64,000 nt of DNA from Aurelia coerulea (Eukaryota; Cnidaria; Scyphozoa; Semaeostomeae; Ulmaridae). The notes beneath the pieces were generated by a model that was given only the letters and a program-made list of their open reading frames with translations, was not told the DNA's origin and did not search any database. The stretch covers positions 20,122,501 through 20,186,500 of the forward strand of contig CM076943.1 of assembly GCA_039566865.1 (NCBI GenBank), given 5' to 3'. The translations under genes and the position numbers were made by a program. Shown piece after piece: positions 35,481-47,513 of the stretch (its first letter is position 1; each line of letters starts with the position of its first letter).

Positions 35481-37165
35481 CCTGGGGGGGGGAGAGGTAA
35501 CTTGGACCAAAAGATGACGGGGGCGTGCCGCCCAAATTGTAGCGTCATACCCACCCTTATCAATTCACACACTTTTTTCATACCCACTTTTAAGGATTTG
35601 GAGAAAAACATACCCAGTTTTATGGTTTCCAAATTGAACTGTATGTAACATGCAAGGAATTGAATAAGAACGTAAATAAACTACAACTAACATTTTACAT
35701 GTTTTTTCTTTATAAGAAACTTGGATCTGGCCATAGCACTAAACGTTTCATAATTCAACAGGAAAATTTTCACATTTTAGTACAAGAAAGCTTCTTAATT
35801 TTTTTTTCATCTTTTGAACTCATGAATTTCCACTGTGGTCCCAACACTGCTGCAGATATGTTTTTGAGATCTACAGTGGCGGCCTGGCTTTTTTCGTCCG
35901 GTGGGGCCGGCAGCGAAATGGCAACCCCTTATATCAAGCATAGTCGTCAAAATTCTGACGAGATTGGCAATGTTGCAACTTTCTTACGTTTACTCTTTGA
36001 CACCCTGACCTGCCCAAGGCTAGATTCAGACATCTGAGTGACTTATGTAAATTGTGACGGTCTGGGGGCGAAGCCCACAAGAAAATTTGTTGCAATAGGG
36101 GCAAATTAAATGAGGGGTCTGAGGGCAAGGCGTTAGGAAAAAATTTTGGATCACACCATTTACTTAGGCTTAGATAATGCATCTTCTAATACAACAAGGA
36201 TTATTTTTGAAGAAACATCCTTTACTTTGACTTAGAATTCATCGCCTAATATGCTTGCCTTTAGCGAAGAGGAACCTTGATAGTTTTGTGACAGCTATCA
36301 TCCTATAAATCAAAGCACGAGGAACATTTTTGAAGCAACACCCTTTACTTTTGGTTACAATCATTTGCGTGGCCAGGGTAAATTAAGAAGGGGGATTGAA
36401 ATGAGGGGGTCTGGGGGCACGCCCCAGCAAAATTTTCGGGGCCACGTCCTTTACTTTGGCTTAGAATGCATCTCCCAATATCATACTTGCTACTAGCGAC
36501 AAGAAAACTTTGATAGTTTTATGACCGTTATCCTATGAATCAGAGCACGATGCACGAGGAAAATTTTCGAAGAAAGATCTTTACTTTGGCTTATTAGGAT
36601 GCATCTCCCAATGTCATGCTTGCCATTAGCGACAAGAAAAACTTTGCTAGTTTTGTGACAGTTACCCTATGAATTAGAGCATGAGGAAAATTTTAGAAAA
36701 GAGATCCTTTACTGTGGCTTAGAATGCATCTCCTAATATCACGCTTGCCATCAGTGACAAGACAAAGTTTGAGAGTTTCGTGACGGTTATCCTGTGAATC
36801 AGAGCGCGAGGAAAATTTTAGAAGAAAGATCCTTTACTTTGGCTTAGAATGCATCTCCCAATATCATGCTTGCCATTAGCGACAAGAAAAACTTTGATAG
36901 TTTTGTGACAGTTATACTATGAATTAGAGCATGAGGAAAATTTTGGAAGAAAGATCTTTTTATTTTGGCTTAGAATGCATCTCCCAATATCAATATCTTT
37001 TCGTCGAAACCCATTATTAAGGTTTCAGGACAGTAAAACCAACCCATTTCTATTGGAATCACTGCATTTTGAGACCCATATTTAGGGATTTTGAAGCTTT
37101 CGAACCCATCCTTATGGGCGGCACGTCCCCGTTCAGCTACATATAGGAGTTACCCCCCCCCCGGG
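35481..37165. mobile_element. Long poly-G-ended element with internal tandem repeats, 8-bp TSD
   Basis: Left end CCTGGGGGGGGGAGAGGTAA, right end GTTACCCCCCCCCCGGG. ATAAATGT flanks both ends (35473-35480, 37166-37173). GGCGTGCCGCCC near the left is mirrored by GGGCGGCACGTCC near the right. At 1685 bp it is the longest member of the poly-G group here, yet it has no transposase-like ORF. It lies in the putative 3' intron of the beta-helix gene. Confidence 0.88.
36140..36990. repeat. About seven tandem units of roughly 120 bp
   Basis: Each unit contains TTTACTTTGGCTTAGAATGC, ATCTCCCAATATCA, TTGCCATTAGCGACAAGAAA and TATGAATCAGAGCA, with drift. The array is entirely inside the poly-G-ended element and probably arose there. 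Confidence 0.85.
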
Positions 37166-37566
37166 ATAAATGTAGATATGCCCATTCCCGTCAAGAAGCC
37201 AAGATGTTTTTAGCGTCTGGCCAAAGCCTACAGATTTAGTGAGTTTTGTCGCGAGAAGCTTAGGGTGACTTTCATAATTTTACTGTGAACTGGCTTCAAT
37301 AAATTTGAAACAGAGCCAAACCAGCTTGACAATACTAATCTCCGTGTCAAATGTCCCAGTTCTTGTGAGGCGTAAACTCAGGGCTGAACTCAAATTTACG
37401 ATATTTTCCATCAGAAGAGAATAACTTGCCGATTGCAACAAAGAAAGAAGATTTGTGAGGGGTGGCACATCCGTAGCCCCTCCCTTCATAGGTAGTCCTT
37501 GCTATTTAGGAACAATTACAAACTGCAAATTCCCAAGGACCTGAATTCACGTTTTCTCTCCTTCAG

Positions 37567-37638
37567 ATGGAATTCCAGGAAAAAGAGCAAGATTGCGAAT
37601 GCCATTCCTTTACAGAAGAAGACGTACAAGAAATCCTC
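37567..37638 (+). CDS. Candidate second exon of the beta-helix membrane-protein gene
   Basis: TTTTCTCTCCTTCAG precedes the exon and GTAAGT follows. Joined to 35209 (phase 1), the frame reads through GAT as D, then GIPGKRARLRMPFLYRRRR and TRNP, leaving one base for the next exon. This would give the membrane protein a strongly basic cytoplasmic tail directly after KMKRKNTDTSE. All support is splice-site quality and phase; no transcript is available. Confidence 0.45.
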
Positions 37639-37773
37639 GTAAGTAACAAACTGACCTTTACATCATGAATAAACCTTTTAGCTATTCTTCAAAGAACCTG
37701 GATCGAGCGATATTTGTATACATTATCATACGAGAGGCTCGACTAAATGGCGTTAGAGCTTCTATCACTATTA

Positions 37774-38233
37774 CAGTAAAAACCCACTTATAAGAACCTA
37801 CAATTTTGCAAGTCAGCCTAACTAGGTTCTTATGTTTTGGGTAAATGAGGCTGTTCAGGTTCTTAAATTGGTTCTTATTTTATCATGGCTTTCAGGAATT
37901 TCTTTCCTTCAGATTCAAACTTCAGGCCTATTATTTACTGTCAGTTCACATTAGTTGAGTTTATGAGATATATTCCCCGACAGAAATTTGTAGAAGAATC
38001 AGAAATGTTTACAAAATCCAGAGAAAATCTTTCAAAAGCTTCTCATCAGGTAATATAAACATTTTTTATTCTTCCACAAACTTCTGTTGTGAATAAGACC
38101 CCCCATGCTCTCTAAAAATAAGAACCTATTTCAAATTCCAGGTTGAATGGGTTCTTATATAATTGGGGTTTAATTGCAAAATTTCAGCCTGTAGGTTCTT
38201 AATCCACTAGGTTCTTATATGCGGGATTTAATG
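37774..38233. mobile_element. CAGTAAAAACCC MITE, diverged copy
   Basis: The left end CAGTAAAAACCCACTTATAA after TA matches the element at 47108-47513. The right end GGTTCTTATATGCGGGATTT is diverged. Many TAGGTTCTTA / TAAGAACCTA units occur inside. Confidence 0.7.
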
Positions 38234-38823
38234 TGTGCGATATGAGAAATCTTCAAAATGTATGCAAAGATTGTTCGATTCAGATCCTTTTTGGTATAGC
38301 TAAAGGTTTAACACTTTCGTCAGATACCGAGAAAGTTTTTGACTTTTTGAAACTTTATTAATAAAGACATTGGCAAATGATAAACGAAAGGTTAGCCAAA
38401 ACCACACCTATAACTTTCTGTCAATGTGTATCGTGTTCCGACGCTGGCTGTCATTCATCAAAACTTTGATTCGATAGATGTACGATATGGTTACAGAATT
38501 GTTAAGTGTTGGTCAAAGGTTGGTCATTTGATTCTTGAAAAATCACGTTTCTTACGTACGACAGATTCCAACTTCTATCCCCTTCGAAATCAAATTTACT
38601 TGTTGCCTAAGCCTTATAAACAACTTTGGTTACAGTCGCCTTCCTTTTTGAGTCATCATTTATCTTTATTAAAATAGTGACCATACCAATAGCCATAGCC
38701 ATAGCCGTTTGAGATTTAACTTCCCCATTTGGGTTGATTTGATGCAACACTGTGACTGTTTATTGAGATGGCAATTTTGGCCAATGTTTTGGCAATTTTT
38801 ACTTGTGTCTTCACAGGAGAGAG

Positions 38824-39173
38824 CACGGGGGGGGGGGGGGTTCTTGGCCAAATTTTGGGTAGGGGTCTTCCGCGAGCATATTCAAAATGGTACCGTTGGC
38901 TAGATTAAATTTTACGAAAATGGTACCCTTGGCCAGACCAATTTTGACCATTTGCTGGACCAATAATATTGTCAAATTTGTACCAAATATGATATCATAA
39001 CCGTTCGCTAGACCAATAGTGTCAAAAATTGATACCCTTGGCTAGACCGTTGCTGAGCCAAAACTGCGAAAAAGTATACCCTTGGCTAGACTAGAAGTCC
39101 GAAAAAGGTATACCCTTCGTCGCGGCACATCCCCCGGTACCATTACTATGGAAGAACCTCCCCCCCTCCCGTG
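38824..39173. mobile_element. Poly-G-ended element, CACGGGGGG...CCCGTG, 8-bp TSD
   Basis: CACGGGGGGGGGGGG then TTCTTGGCCAAATTTTGGGT; right end GAAGAACCTCC...CCCGTG. GGAGAGAG flanks both ends (38816-38823, 39174-39181). The interior TACCCTTGGCTAGAC repeats are as in the copy at 25965. Confidence 0.88.
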
Positions 39174-39411
39174 GGAGAGAGCAGCAAATATTCTAATAAA
39201 TTGTTGGCGAATATCTATCATCTTATTTTATTCAAAATTGTTTCCGTTCGCTATCCTATGCCATTCGGTGCAACATGGCTGAAACTGCAAGGACTTTTTA
39301 AAACATGGATAATGAAACTTTTGAGAATGCCATGCATGAGTCCCCAGAAGGATCCCTTTGATTATGTCGTCAGAATATAAATAAGAGGAGTGGTAATACT
39401 CAGTTTATAAG

Positions 39412-40040
39412 AACAAGGGCAGATTTTGTAATACAATAGCATGAGTTGCTTTTGTTGACACCTCAATTCAAAGCGATTAGTGATCCCAGACAAAGGAAAT
39501 TCTCTCAACCAGTAATTCAAAACAAACAAAGCCGCAAAAGTTTCTCGGAAACCCAGGTAGGTAGCACGCTCGTTGTGCATTCCAGAAATTATTTTTAAGG
39601 GCAAACATGAGCATTGATCGAAAAGAAGAAGGATATATCTACACATCTGCCGCGGGCATTTTATTTCTTTGGTCCAGAAACTGAGCAGTAAATGTTTTGA
39701 TAACACCTAAAAAAATAAGAGAATTGAATCGCCTCCTAAACGGCTTGTGAACCAAACAAATAAAATGCCCGCGGCAGATGTGTAGATGCCTCCTTCTTCT
39801 TTCGATCTATGCTCATGTTTGCCCTTAAAACCAATTTCTGGAATGCACAACAAGCGAGCTAGCTACCTGGGTTTCAAAGAACTAGCTAGCTACATTGGTT
39901 TCAAAGAAACATTTGCGGCTTTGTTTGTTTTGAATTACTGGTTGAGAAAATTTCCTTTGTCTGCAATCCCTAATCGCTTTGAATTGAGGTGTCAACAAAA
40001 GCAACTCATGCTATTGTATTACAAAATCTGCCCTTGTTTT
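39412..40040. mobile_element. Foldback MITE, AACAAGGGCAG family, copy 2
   Basis: Ends AACAAGGGCAGATTTTGTAA / ACAAAATCTGCCCTTGTTTT; arms over 290 bp. GTTTATAAG flanks both ends (39403-39411, 40041-40049). A short local duplication (GAGCTAGCTACCTGGGTTTC then a repeat) is in the right arm. Confidence 0.92.
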
Positions 40041-40250
40041 GTTTATAAGCCGTATCATTTTACTGCACAGTGTACACATGATTCACAGCTTAAATACACA
40101 ACTTAATGACAGTCTTGGATTTTTTCACAATGGTGATTTGGAATTTGTCTAAATTTAGTCTGCTGATAATCTTTTCTAATCCAAAATTCCCTCCAAACTA
40201 CATGTACCAGAAAACGGCGAAAATTACCCGACCCATTTTCTTGTTCATAG

Positions 40251-40315
40251 GTATCCCACATCGACTGCATGAAGATGAAGTAAGCGAAATATCAGCAGAG
40301 GTTAGTGTCATCTAG
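40251..40315 (+). CDS. Candidate last exon of the beta-helix membrane-protein gene
   Basis: Follows an acceptor TTGTTCATAG. Two bases complete the codon left by 37638 (CGT, R), then IPHRLHEDEVSEISAE, VSVI and TAG at 40313-40315. The joined protein would be 1233 residues. It would end in VSVI, which fits a class I PDZ-ligand pattern (S at -2, hydrophobic at 0). Alternatively GAG|GTTAGT at 40300 is a donor leading to an exon at 42371 that starts CCAACGTAG and stops after two codons. Confidence 0.4.
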
Positions 40316-41430
40316 TATTACAAAGCATAAACGCACACTGTTACTTGCTTTGCTTACTTTTTAAGGCCAACCTAGATTTATTACAGTTCATCCCTTGTTT
40401 TCGCTCGCAATTAAAAAACTTTCTACCTGCTTATCTATTGAGTAGAGTTACTGTACCTACTTATTTATTGAATTGAGCGAAAAGGTTCCCATCAAAAATA
40501 TAATAAACGAGCGAAATTTACGACGAATTGTAATCAGTCTAAGGCCAGTCGCTAACAGCAGACTACTTGGGGGGGGGGGCGGCCTGTTTGCCATCGACGC
40601 TTCTTGCCAAAAACCTTGCCATGACATTTTTCGTCGTAAGTATCGTACAGCTACTTAGAATCGTACCGAATGGGTCACGCGATTGAATTTCAATGCATTC
40701 TACGTTCGTAGTGGGCCTAGCCACTTCGCCAAAGCTACTAGCAGTGCCGAAAACTGTTCAGGATTGCCTGACCTGCCTTCTCAGTTGGTTGGAAGAAGAT
40801 TCGAGTAGAGTTCCTCTGCTGGTGGGTTTCTCGACATCTGCTCTGTTGCGTCTTGTTCACTGCCATTTTGATCATCGATTCCACGGTAGCTTACGGTTTC
40901 CTGTACCTAACTGAGTTGAATTTCCAAGCAACATGTAAATTCAGATTTCTCATGTGCTCCACCTATGTACGCATTGTAAAGAATTTGCTGAAAAGCAAAG
41001 CTATTTGTGTAATATTTTGCGGCAAAGTGTCAAATGAGGTTAGAAAGAGACGAAACGAGAATAGAAACAGTGCATTTATTTTGAGTTAGCCAATCAAATT
41101 TGAAGTAAGCTTGAAAGGCGAAAATTTACGATCCTTTGACCCTTCCAACTATTGAATTGGATTAGATATTTAATATGCTGCATTTTTCGGCAATTTCATT
41201 TACAAAATTTGTGTTTTTACTTAGAAATTTCGGTTGTTGTTTACCGATAAAAAGCTGCTGTTTGCGGTGGTCTTCAGATAGCAGTAACGTAATATTATTC
41301 AGCACATTAGTCATGACCGGTCATGACTTCTTACTGCAGTGTGGAGTGCCTTTAAACAGAAAGATGTGTTGATTTTACCGTAGATATTTCTTGACGTGGA
41401 GCTTCATTGCTTCGAACATCTGCACAGACT
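40316..41430. other. No gene seen
   Basis: Contains a G run at about 40571-40580 and short frames without recognisable motifs. CGAATTGTAATCAGTCTAAG near 40523 resembles the end of the TAGACTGATTACG palindromes, a possible solo end. Nothing else can be supported. Confidence 0.3.
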
Positions 41431-42030
41431 AACGAGGACAGATTTTGTAACACAGTAGGATGAGATACTTTAGTTGAGAACTGAATTCAAAGCGATTAGC
41501 GATTGCAGACAAAGGAAATTCTCTCATCCATAAATTCAAAACAAACAAAGCCGCAAAAGTTTCTCTGAAACCCAAATAGCTAGCGCACTCGTTGTGCATT
41601 CCATAAATGGTTTTGAAGAGCAAACATGAGCATATATCGAAAGGAGAAGGATATATCTACACATCTACCTCGGGCATTTTATTTCTTTGGTTCAGAAGCT
41701 CAGCAGTAAGTGTTTCAATTACACCAAAAAAAATAAGAAAATTGAATCGCCTCCCAATCGGCTTTTGAATCAAACGAATTAAATGCCCGTGGCAGATGTG
41801 TAGATATATCATTCTTCTTTCGATTAATGCTCACATTAGCTCTTAGAAACCATTTTTGGGATGCATAACGAGCGAGCTAGCTACCTTGGTTTCAGAGAAA
41901 CTTTTGCGGCTTTGCTTGTTTTGAATTACCGGTTGAGAGAATTTCCTTTGTCTGTGATCGCTAATCGCTTTGAATTGCGGTGTCAATCAAAAGCAACTCC
42001 TGCTATTGTCTTACAAAATCTGTCCTTGTT
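41431..42030. mobile_element. Foldback MITE, AACAAGGACAG family, copy 3
   Basis: Ends AACGAGGACAGATTTTGTAA / TTACAAAATCTGTCCTTGTT. GCACAGACT flanks both ends (41422-41430, 42031-42039). The centre CCTCCCAATCGG is intact, showing the empty target of the element nested in copy 1. Confidence 0.92.
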
Positions 42031-42460
42031 GCACAGACTGAATATTTTTCATAAATTCATTGCAAAGCAACGGTTGTCGCGAAACAAGTATCCACTGTTG
42101 AAAAATATCACCGAAATTCATTCATCATAACTATCCTTAAAAGATATGTTTGCACCTTTTTCAAGGATCACATTACTTTAACCAGTATTGAAATTATGTT
42201 AAATTTTTGTTCGAATAAGGGATATTTAGAAACATTATTTATCCACAGTTTATGAAAGAGGTACGAATACTCCCTTTATGGCATTAGCATTAATTTGGTT
42301 ATTTCTCACTTTTTCATCAACCTACTGATCCTATACAGTAAAGTTCATTCCTTTGCATTTACAGCCAACGTAGAAGCTTGCTATAGGCAAAGAAATGCAG
42401 AAGGTAATGCTCTCTGTATTTGCCTTTATGCTTGAATACCAGACGAAATTAGCTTATTCT

Positions 42461-43096
42461 AAGGGTTTGTTGGTTGGTACTACTTCTGAAGACGGTAGAC
42501 TTAGTACACTCGAAATTTGTGTTTGATTGATTGACTCCAAATTCTCAAAACTGTAGATTTTGTAGGAATATATAGAATAGAAGTGATACCACTTCGGAAA
42601 TTTTCGGCCCTTTCCTCCCCCCAATAATCGGAAGTGGCCCATATGGTAAGAAACGACTAAATTTTCTTATTTCTTACTGACATGCTTGTTTTTAACAGTG
42701 TTTGTGCTTAAAAAACGAAGAATACCGTAAAACAAAAGACACCTCCCCAGAAAATACTTCGAACCCCCATATCTCGAAAAAGCCCCCCAAACGGCCTGAT
42801 CAACACTCAAATTCGAAATCTACACCAAAAACTACCCCAGAAAAAGTGGCTCTCGTAAAGTCTCCTTCTAGGTGGTAATGCTCCCCCTCCAGCCACCGGA
42901 CTATAAGGCCTTCTGGCCTTCTGCTCCAGAAAGAAAATTTTTGGCAGACTTTGGAGACATCCGCGTTTACGCCATGGTGAATCCAAATCCCGCTGTTTTA
43001 AAGATTTTTAAGTTTTATTGAGAAATCGATTTCACTATTGTTTTCAGAATTTGGTAGATTTGGAATTACTAATCAAACACAAACACCATTCAATCA

Positions 43097-43143
<47 letters not shown>

Positions 43144-43177
43144 TCAATCAATCAATCAATCAATCAAGCACACCCTA
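42461..43177. mobile_element. MITE with AAGGGTTTGTTGGTTGG / CACACCCTAA ends
   Basis: The imperfect inverted ends resemble those of the element at 26760-27687. An (AATC)n microsatellite at about 43082-43168, interrupted by ATCAAATC, lies next to the right end and probably expanded from the TGATTGATT-type terminal sequence. Confidence 0.5.
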
Positions 43178-44924
43178 ATACTATCAATTTGAAGCGAAAA
43201 ATAAGCCGCGCTTACTGTTAGTTGATCCTTGACCTATCCAGCACATTTGAAAATTGATGCATTGATCGAATTTTCATAATTTTTCAAACGTGCATACTTT
43301 TTTTGTGACACTCAGTAGAACTAGTGAAGGTATTTCTTGGCTAGATAAGTTTTGGTTGCATGTGGATTTTCTAATTTTGAATTTTATGGGTAATGCAGAG
43401 CGGTTTTTTTGATAAAATATCGATGGGACATTTTTCCCAAGGTTTTTCGTATAAAAAAGTGGCATTTATACCTCAAAAGTTTAGTTTGTGGCAGGTATGC
43501 CCAAGAACTGTAATTTGTGGCAACTATGCCCAAGAAGTGTAGTTTGTTTTGACGTTTTTCAACCGTTGTAAGTTTTGAAAATGCAGAAACTTCACCAGCT
43601 AGCTAACATTCGCACCACCTAACAAGACTAACTCTTTCATACATCCACTTTCCTCTGTCAACCATAAATATTTTTTGCCGTAAATGATTTTGTCATTTGG
43701 AAGTTTTTTTTTCATATTCAGTTAAGACCATCTACAGCGCAACTTACACCCACTGTTAACGGTGCTAACAATGATACAAATTCAACATTCTTCTAACATA
43801 AAATTAATGTCTAAAACTAATGTCTATGTTATGAAACCTGGATTATGTTTAAACAGTAATGGAGCTTGTTTAGCTAGGAAGGGCCTAATATAAAGTAAAA
43901 TTTAGATTTCATCTTGCTACCGGGTGAGTCAATAAAAAGAATCCTCATTTGAAAGTTCACGGCTTCCTGGATATCAAGAAGATGATATCGGTAAGCATTT
44001 ACTTTAATGGTAGACATGTTCAAATCAATTTTGAAATTTACCTGACTAAAATCGGCCACTCCATTCTCAACTTATGAGGGATTTTCTGGAGAAAGCCTCT
44101 TCAATAAACTTTCAAAACGTGCCCACAATCATGAACAAATTTCCCTAAAATTTCTGCCTTAATGGGCCTTACAGCAATGACTTCTGCACGCTTTAGCATG
44201 TGCTATCATCTTGGGAGGATGAACAAGTCTTCCTCCTGGTATCAATAACCCATTTAGGGGGATTCCATTCTTCCAAGAGGATATAATACATGAATACATG
44301 TGAGTGTCATCATTTTAGGAAGGAAAAACGAGGAAAATTTGCTCACTGTTTTCACTCGTTTTTGGAAGGGGCTTTCTGCATAAAATCTCCCATATCCACG
44401 GGAAGGAATGATCGATTAAAGCCAGATGAATTACTGAACCCTAATTGAGCATATTGGAAATAAAATAAGACAGTTTTGAATATTGTTGCTTTGATGTTCA
44501 GGGAGCAGGGGACTTCCAAACGGGGATTCTTTTTTTATTCACGCGCTATATACTGAAAGTTAAATCTCCCAGATTAGGAAAGGAATAGAATGTGAGACTC
44601 CATCTTTTCTATCTCAACGGATTTGACCTTTTCATTGATGCAGGACTTATTCAGTGCTGTGTTGTATCAATCATCTCATCTTTAAAACTTATCTGGTGTT
44701 TGCCAATATAAATTATTTCTAATCTTGGTCAAATTCTTTGTCCTCTCAAGCGATATTTTGAGATCTGAATTCCTTTGACCTCAAAGATAACCTTTTGGCT
44801 TTGGTTTTCGCTGTTCTTTGGAGTTGCAAATATTATGAGAATAATGTACCCTTTAAATTTGTACCCTATAATTTCAAGCTGAGAATGTCAGTCTGCAGAG
44901 ATGTCAAGAAATCACGCAAACATA
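43178..44924. other. No gene or element recognised
   Basis: AT-rich sequence of 1.7 kb. A direct repeat AGTTTGTGGCAGGTATGCCC / ATTTGTGGCAACTATGCCC lies at about 43480-43540. The minus-strand frame from 44059 (MADFSQVNFKIDL) has a GTAAAT donor-like site early on, but no partner exon was found. Confidence 0.3.
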
Positions 44925-45517
44925 TCGGGTGCGCCAAAATAAACTATGCACGTTTGGCAGGCCACAATAAATCGTACACTGGACCGATTCTGAAGATTCA
45001 TGATTTAATCTTTAGCAAAAAGCCTGAATTAGATCCTTGGATTTTTTGCAAATTTTTCTGTTTTCAGTTTTTAGAGCTAGATGCTAGTTTCTTAAAATTT
45101 ACGTTCTCGAAAACACTGAAAACGGTCAAAAAACATCGTCAAATGTTCTAAAGAATCGAAATGAATGGACAAAGAGAACAATTTTTTGTGTTGATTTGGG
45201 ATTTAGAAATAGATTAATTGTATCGATTAATTGTATCGATTAATTAATCGATTTTTAGATCCCGAATCACCACGATTCATGTTGATCCTTTAGAAAATTT
45301 GATCGACGTCTTTTGATCGTTTGCAGTGTTTCCGAGAATGAACATTTTAAGAAACTCGCGTTTAGCTCTGAAAGCTAAAAACAGGAAAATTTGCAAAAAA
45401 TCCTAGAATCTAATTCAGGCTTTTTGCTGAAGATTAAGTCATGAATCTTCAAAATCGGTCAAGTGTTCCATTTATTGTGGCCTGTCAAACGTGCATAGTT
45501 TATTTTGGCGCACCCGG
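44925..45517. mobile_element. MITE with YCGGGTGCGCC ends, TA target
   Basis: The left TCGGGTGCGCCAAAATAAAC and right GTTTATTTTGGCGCACCCGG are inverted copies. The arms continue inward (CATGAATCTTCA blocks), with TA at 44923-44924 and 45518-45519. The centre has a small palindrome built on TCGATTAATT. No ORF encodes a transposase. Confidence 0.87.
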
Positions 45518-45519
45518 TA

Positions 45520-46202
45520 TTATTGATGCTTGAACTTAAAGACTTGAAGTTAAATATAACTACTGCCCGTGTCCAAATGATGTTTCGGCTCTTACCGAAC
45601 TGTGCAATCATTATTTATTTCGCAGTGATTCAGATTATCAAACGGTTAGATTTCTATGTAAAACTAAAGATCAAGCTTGGTGTGCACAGTTTATTTCATT
45701 AAAATCAGACGTGCCGTTCTGGAGCTCTGTATGCACAATTGTACCTTATACAGTCAATTTTTCATAAGAAGCCGCTTTAAGAAGCTGTAAGCTCAATTTG
45801 TCAAAAGTTAAGAACCGTGCTACCTGAAGCGAAATAGCAAAGGAATTTTGCAGTTTGGAGGGTTAACTTTTCCAGGTTGCTCAAAAATGTTTTTTACACT
45901 GTACACTAGTAGGAACTGTGTAACGTTTTCACATTGCTTTGAGTAGGAATTATGTTACTATTTTCTTTGAGCTCCTACCAAGTACTTTTGGGGCCCTCCC
46001 GACTAAATTAGATTAACTCTAGCTACACTTAAAAGTATATGGCTATATGATGTGCCTCAAGATATCATCTTCTTATTGATAATCACCGCAGAGACCGCAG
46101 GAGCTTTTATACGTTAAAATCTATCCCTTCCTCGCTTTCAAAAATTAATATTTCGCCTGCTTGATGATAATTTCTTTGAATATTTGTATACCTTATTTGT
46201 AT
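45520..46202. other. No gene seen
   Basis: AT-rich sequence with short open frames only, no repeat ends and no splice-site-bounded coding segment that I could support. Confidence 0.3.
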
Positions 46203-46432
46203 AGGGTGTCCCCAAAAAATGTTTGCCTCATTTGTGTGGCTGCTGTGGAGGAGCTGTAGCTTTAATTGTCTCAGTTTTTACACAGTTGCATAGGCCAAGC
46301 TTTAACTTAGAGTTTGAAACCTTGTTTGAGTCAATCTAACAAGTGGTTGCTGATTTATGGCAGAGCAAACGCAAAATAAGTGGTTGCTTCAAAAACGGCA
46401 CTTCTATTGTTTCCCAGCAATGTCAAAATCAA

Positions 46433-46943
46433 AACATAGGGCTCAAATCTTTAAAAGGTCGGTGTAAAATTCTATTGCCGTTTTCCTTGAAATAAATAGC
46501 TTGGAAGGAACTTACGGTTTTTTGCTGTAAATCTGCCGTGGCAATTTATTGATATCTTGATTAGTTTCAATATGGCGGCATTTATCAAATTTGAGGCTAT
46601 GACGTCATCAAATTTCTAAATCCTAAACTACAAAAGCTACAGATTTCTGCTTGCCACCATATTGTAGACCTCCATAAACTATGGTTTTCTTGAATGTTAT
46701 GCAATGTTTCCTCTATTAGTTTAGGATTTACAATGATTTAAATTTTTTCAAAATTTTCCATGAATTTTTTCAAAAATTATCAAATTGCCGCCATTTGGAA
46801 AAAAATAAAGATATCATAAAATTTCCACGGCAGATTTACAGCAAAGTACCATAAGTTCCTTTCAAGCAATCCAATTCAAAGAAAAATATAATAGAATTTT
46901 ACACCGACCTTTTTAAAGATTTGAAAGATTTGAGCCCTATGCT
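46433..46943. mobile_element. Palindromic MITE, AGCATAGGG family, copy 3
   Basis: Runs from ACATAGGGCTCAAATC to TTTGAGCCCTATGCT with GACGTCATCAAATTTCTAAA in the arm. Near the right end a GATTTGAAA unit is doubled. The flanks do not show a clear duplication, so it is probably an old copy. Confidence 0.75.
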
Positions 46944-47107
46944 GCGTCAGATTCAAATTTTCTCTACATTTTTAAATGGGCTGACAATGTTGTTTTATAG
47001 ATAAACAGCACTATTAACCCTTTTAAAAATGGAGAAAAGATTCAAGTGCTATGCTAGAACGCTTTCTTTACAAGTTTACTTAATTTTGCCATTGCTGGAG
47101 AACAATA

Positions 47108-47513
47108 CAGTAAAAACCCCGCACATGAGAACCTTCATCTATTAAGAACCTACAGCCTAAAATAATATATTTTGTACCCAATAAACAAGAACCATCTCAG
47201 GCTGATATCTTAACTAGGTTCTTAATAAGGGGCTTCATTCATTCATTGCGAAATAAATACAACATTTTTGCCAATCGACCTCCTTCATGAACTCCAAACC
47301 ATTACTTACAGAACTGTGATAGGCAGGGCCTGCATGGGTAAACTAGGTAAGATTAGGTTGAAATGGATAGGGCCAAGAGTGCAAATAAGATTTAGATTGA
47401 CATATTTCCTCATATTAAGAACCTAAACCCTGATTACTGGATGTGCCTCATTGCATAAGAACCTAAACAGGCTGAGTTCAAAATCTTAGGTTCTTATGTG
47501 CGGGTTTTTACTG
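47108..47513. mobile_element. MITE with CAGTAAAAACCCC ends, TA target
   Basis: CAGTAAAAACCCCGCACATG / TATGTGCGGGTTTTTACTG are inverted ends flanked by TA (47106-47107, 47514-47515). The inside carries AAGAACCTA units in both orientations. A sister copy is at 37774. Confidence 0.87.

Noticed and set aside
39786..40106. Repeated frames of the type RASYLGFRETFAALFVLNYWL at 39362, 41429, 41861, 54938 and 55375, looking like a gene family
   Set aside because: They are the arms of the AACAAGGACAG foldback elements, seen on both strands. Conservation follows the element, and none has a start, stop or exon structure of its own.
43082..43168. Coding reading of SINQSINQSINQ
   Set aside because: An (AATC)n microsatellite.
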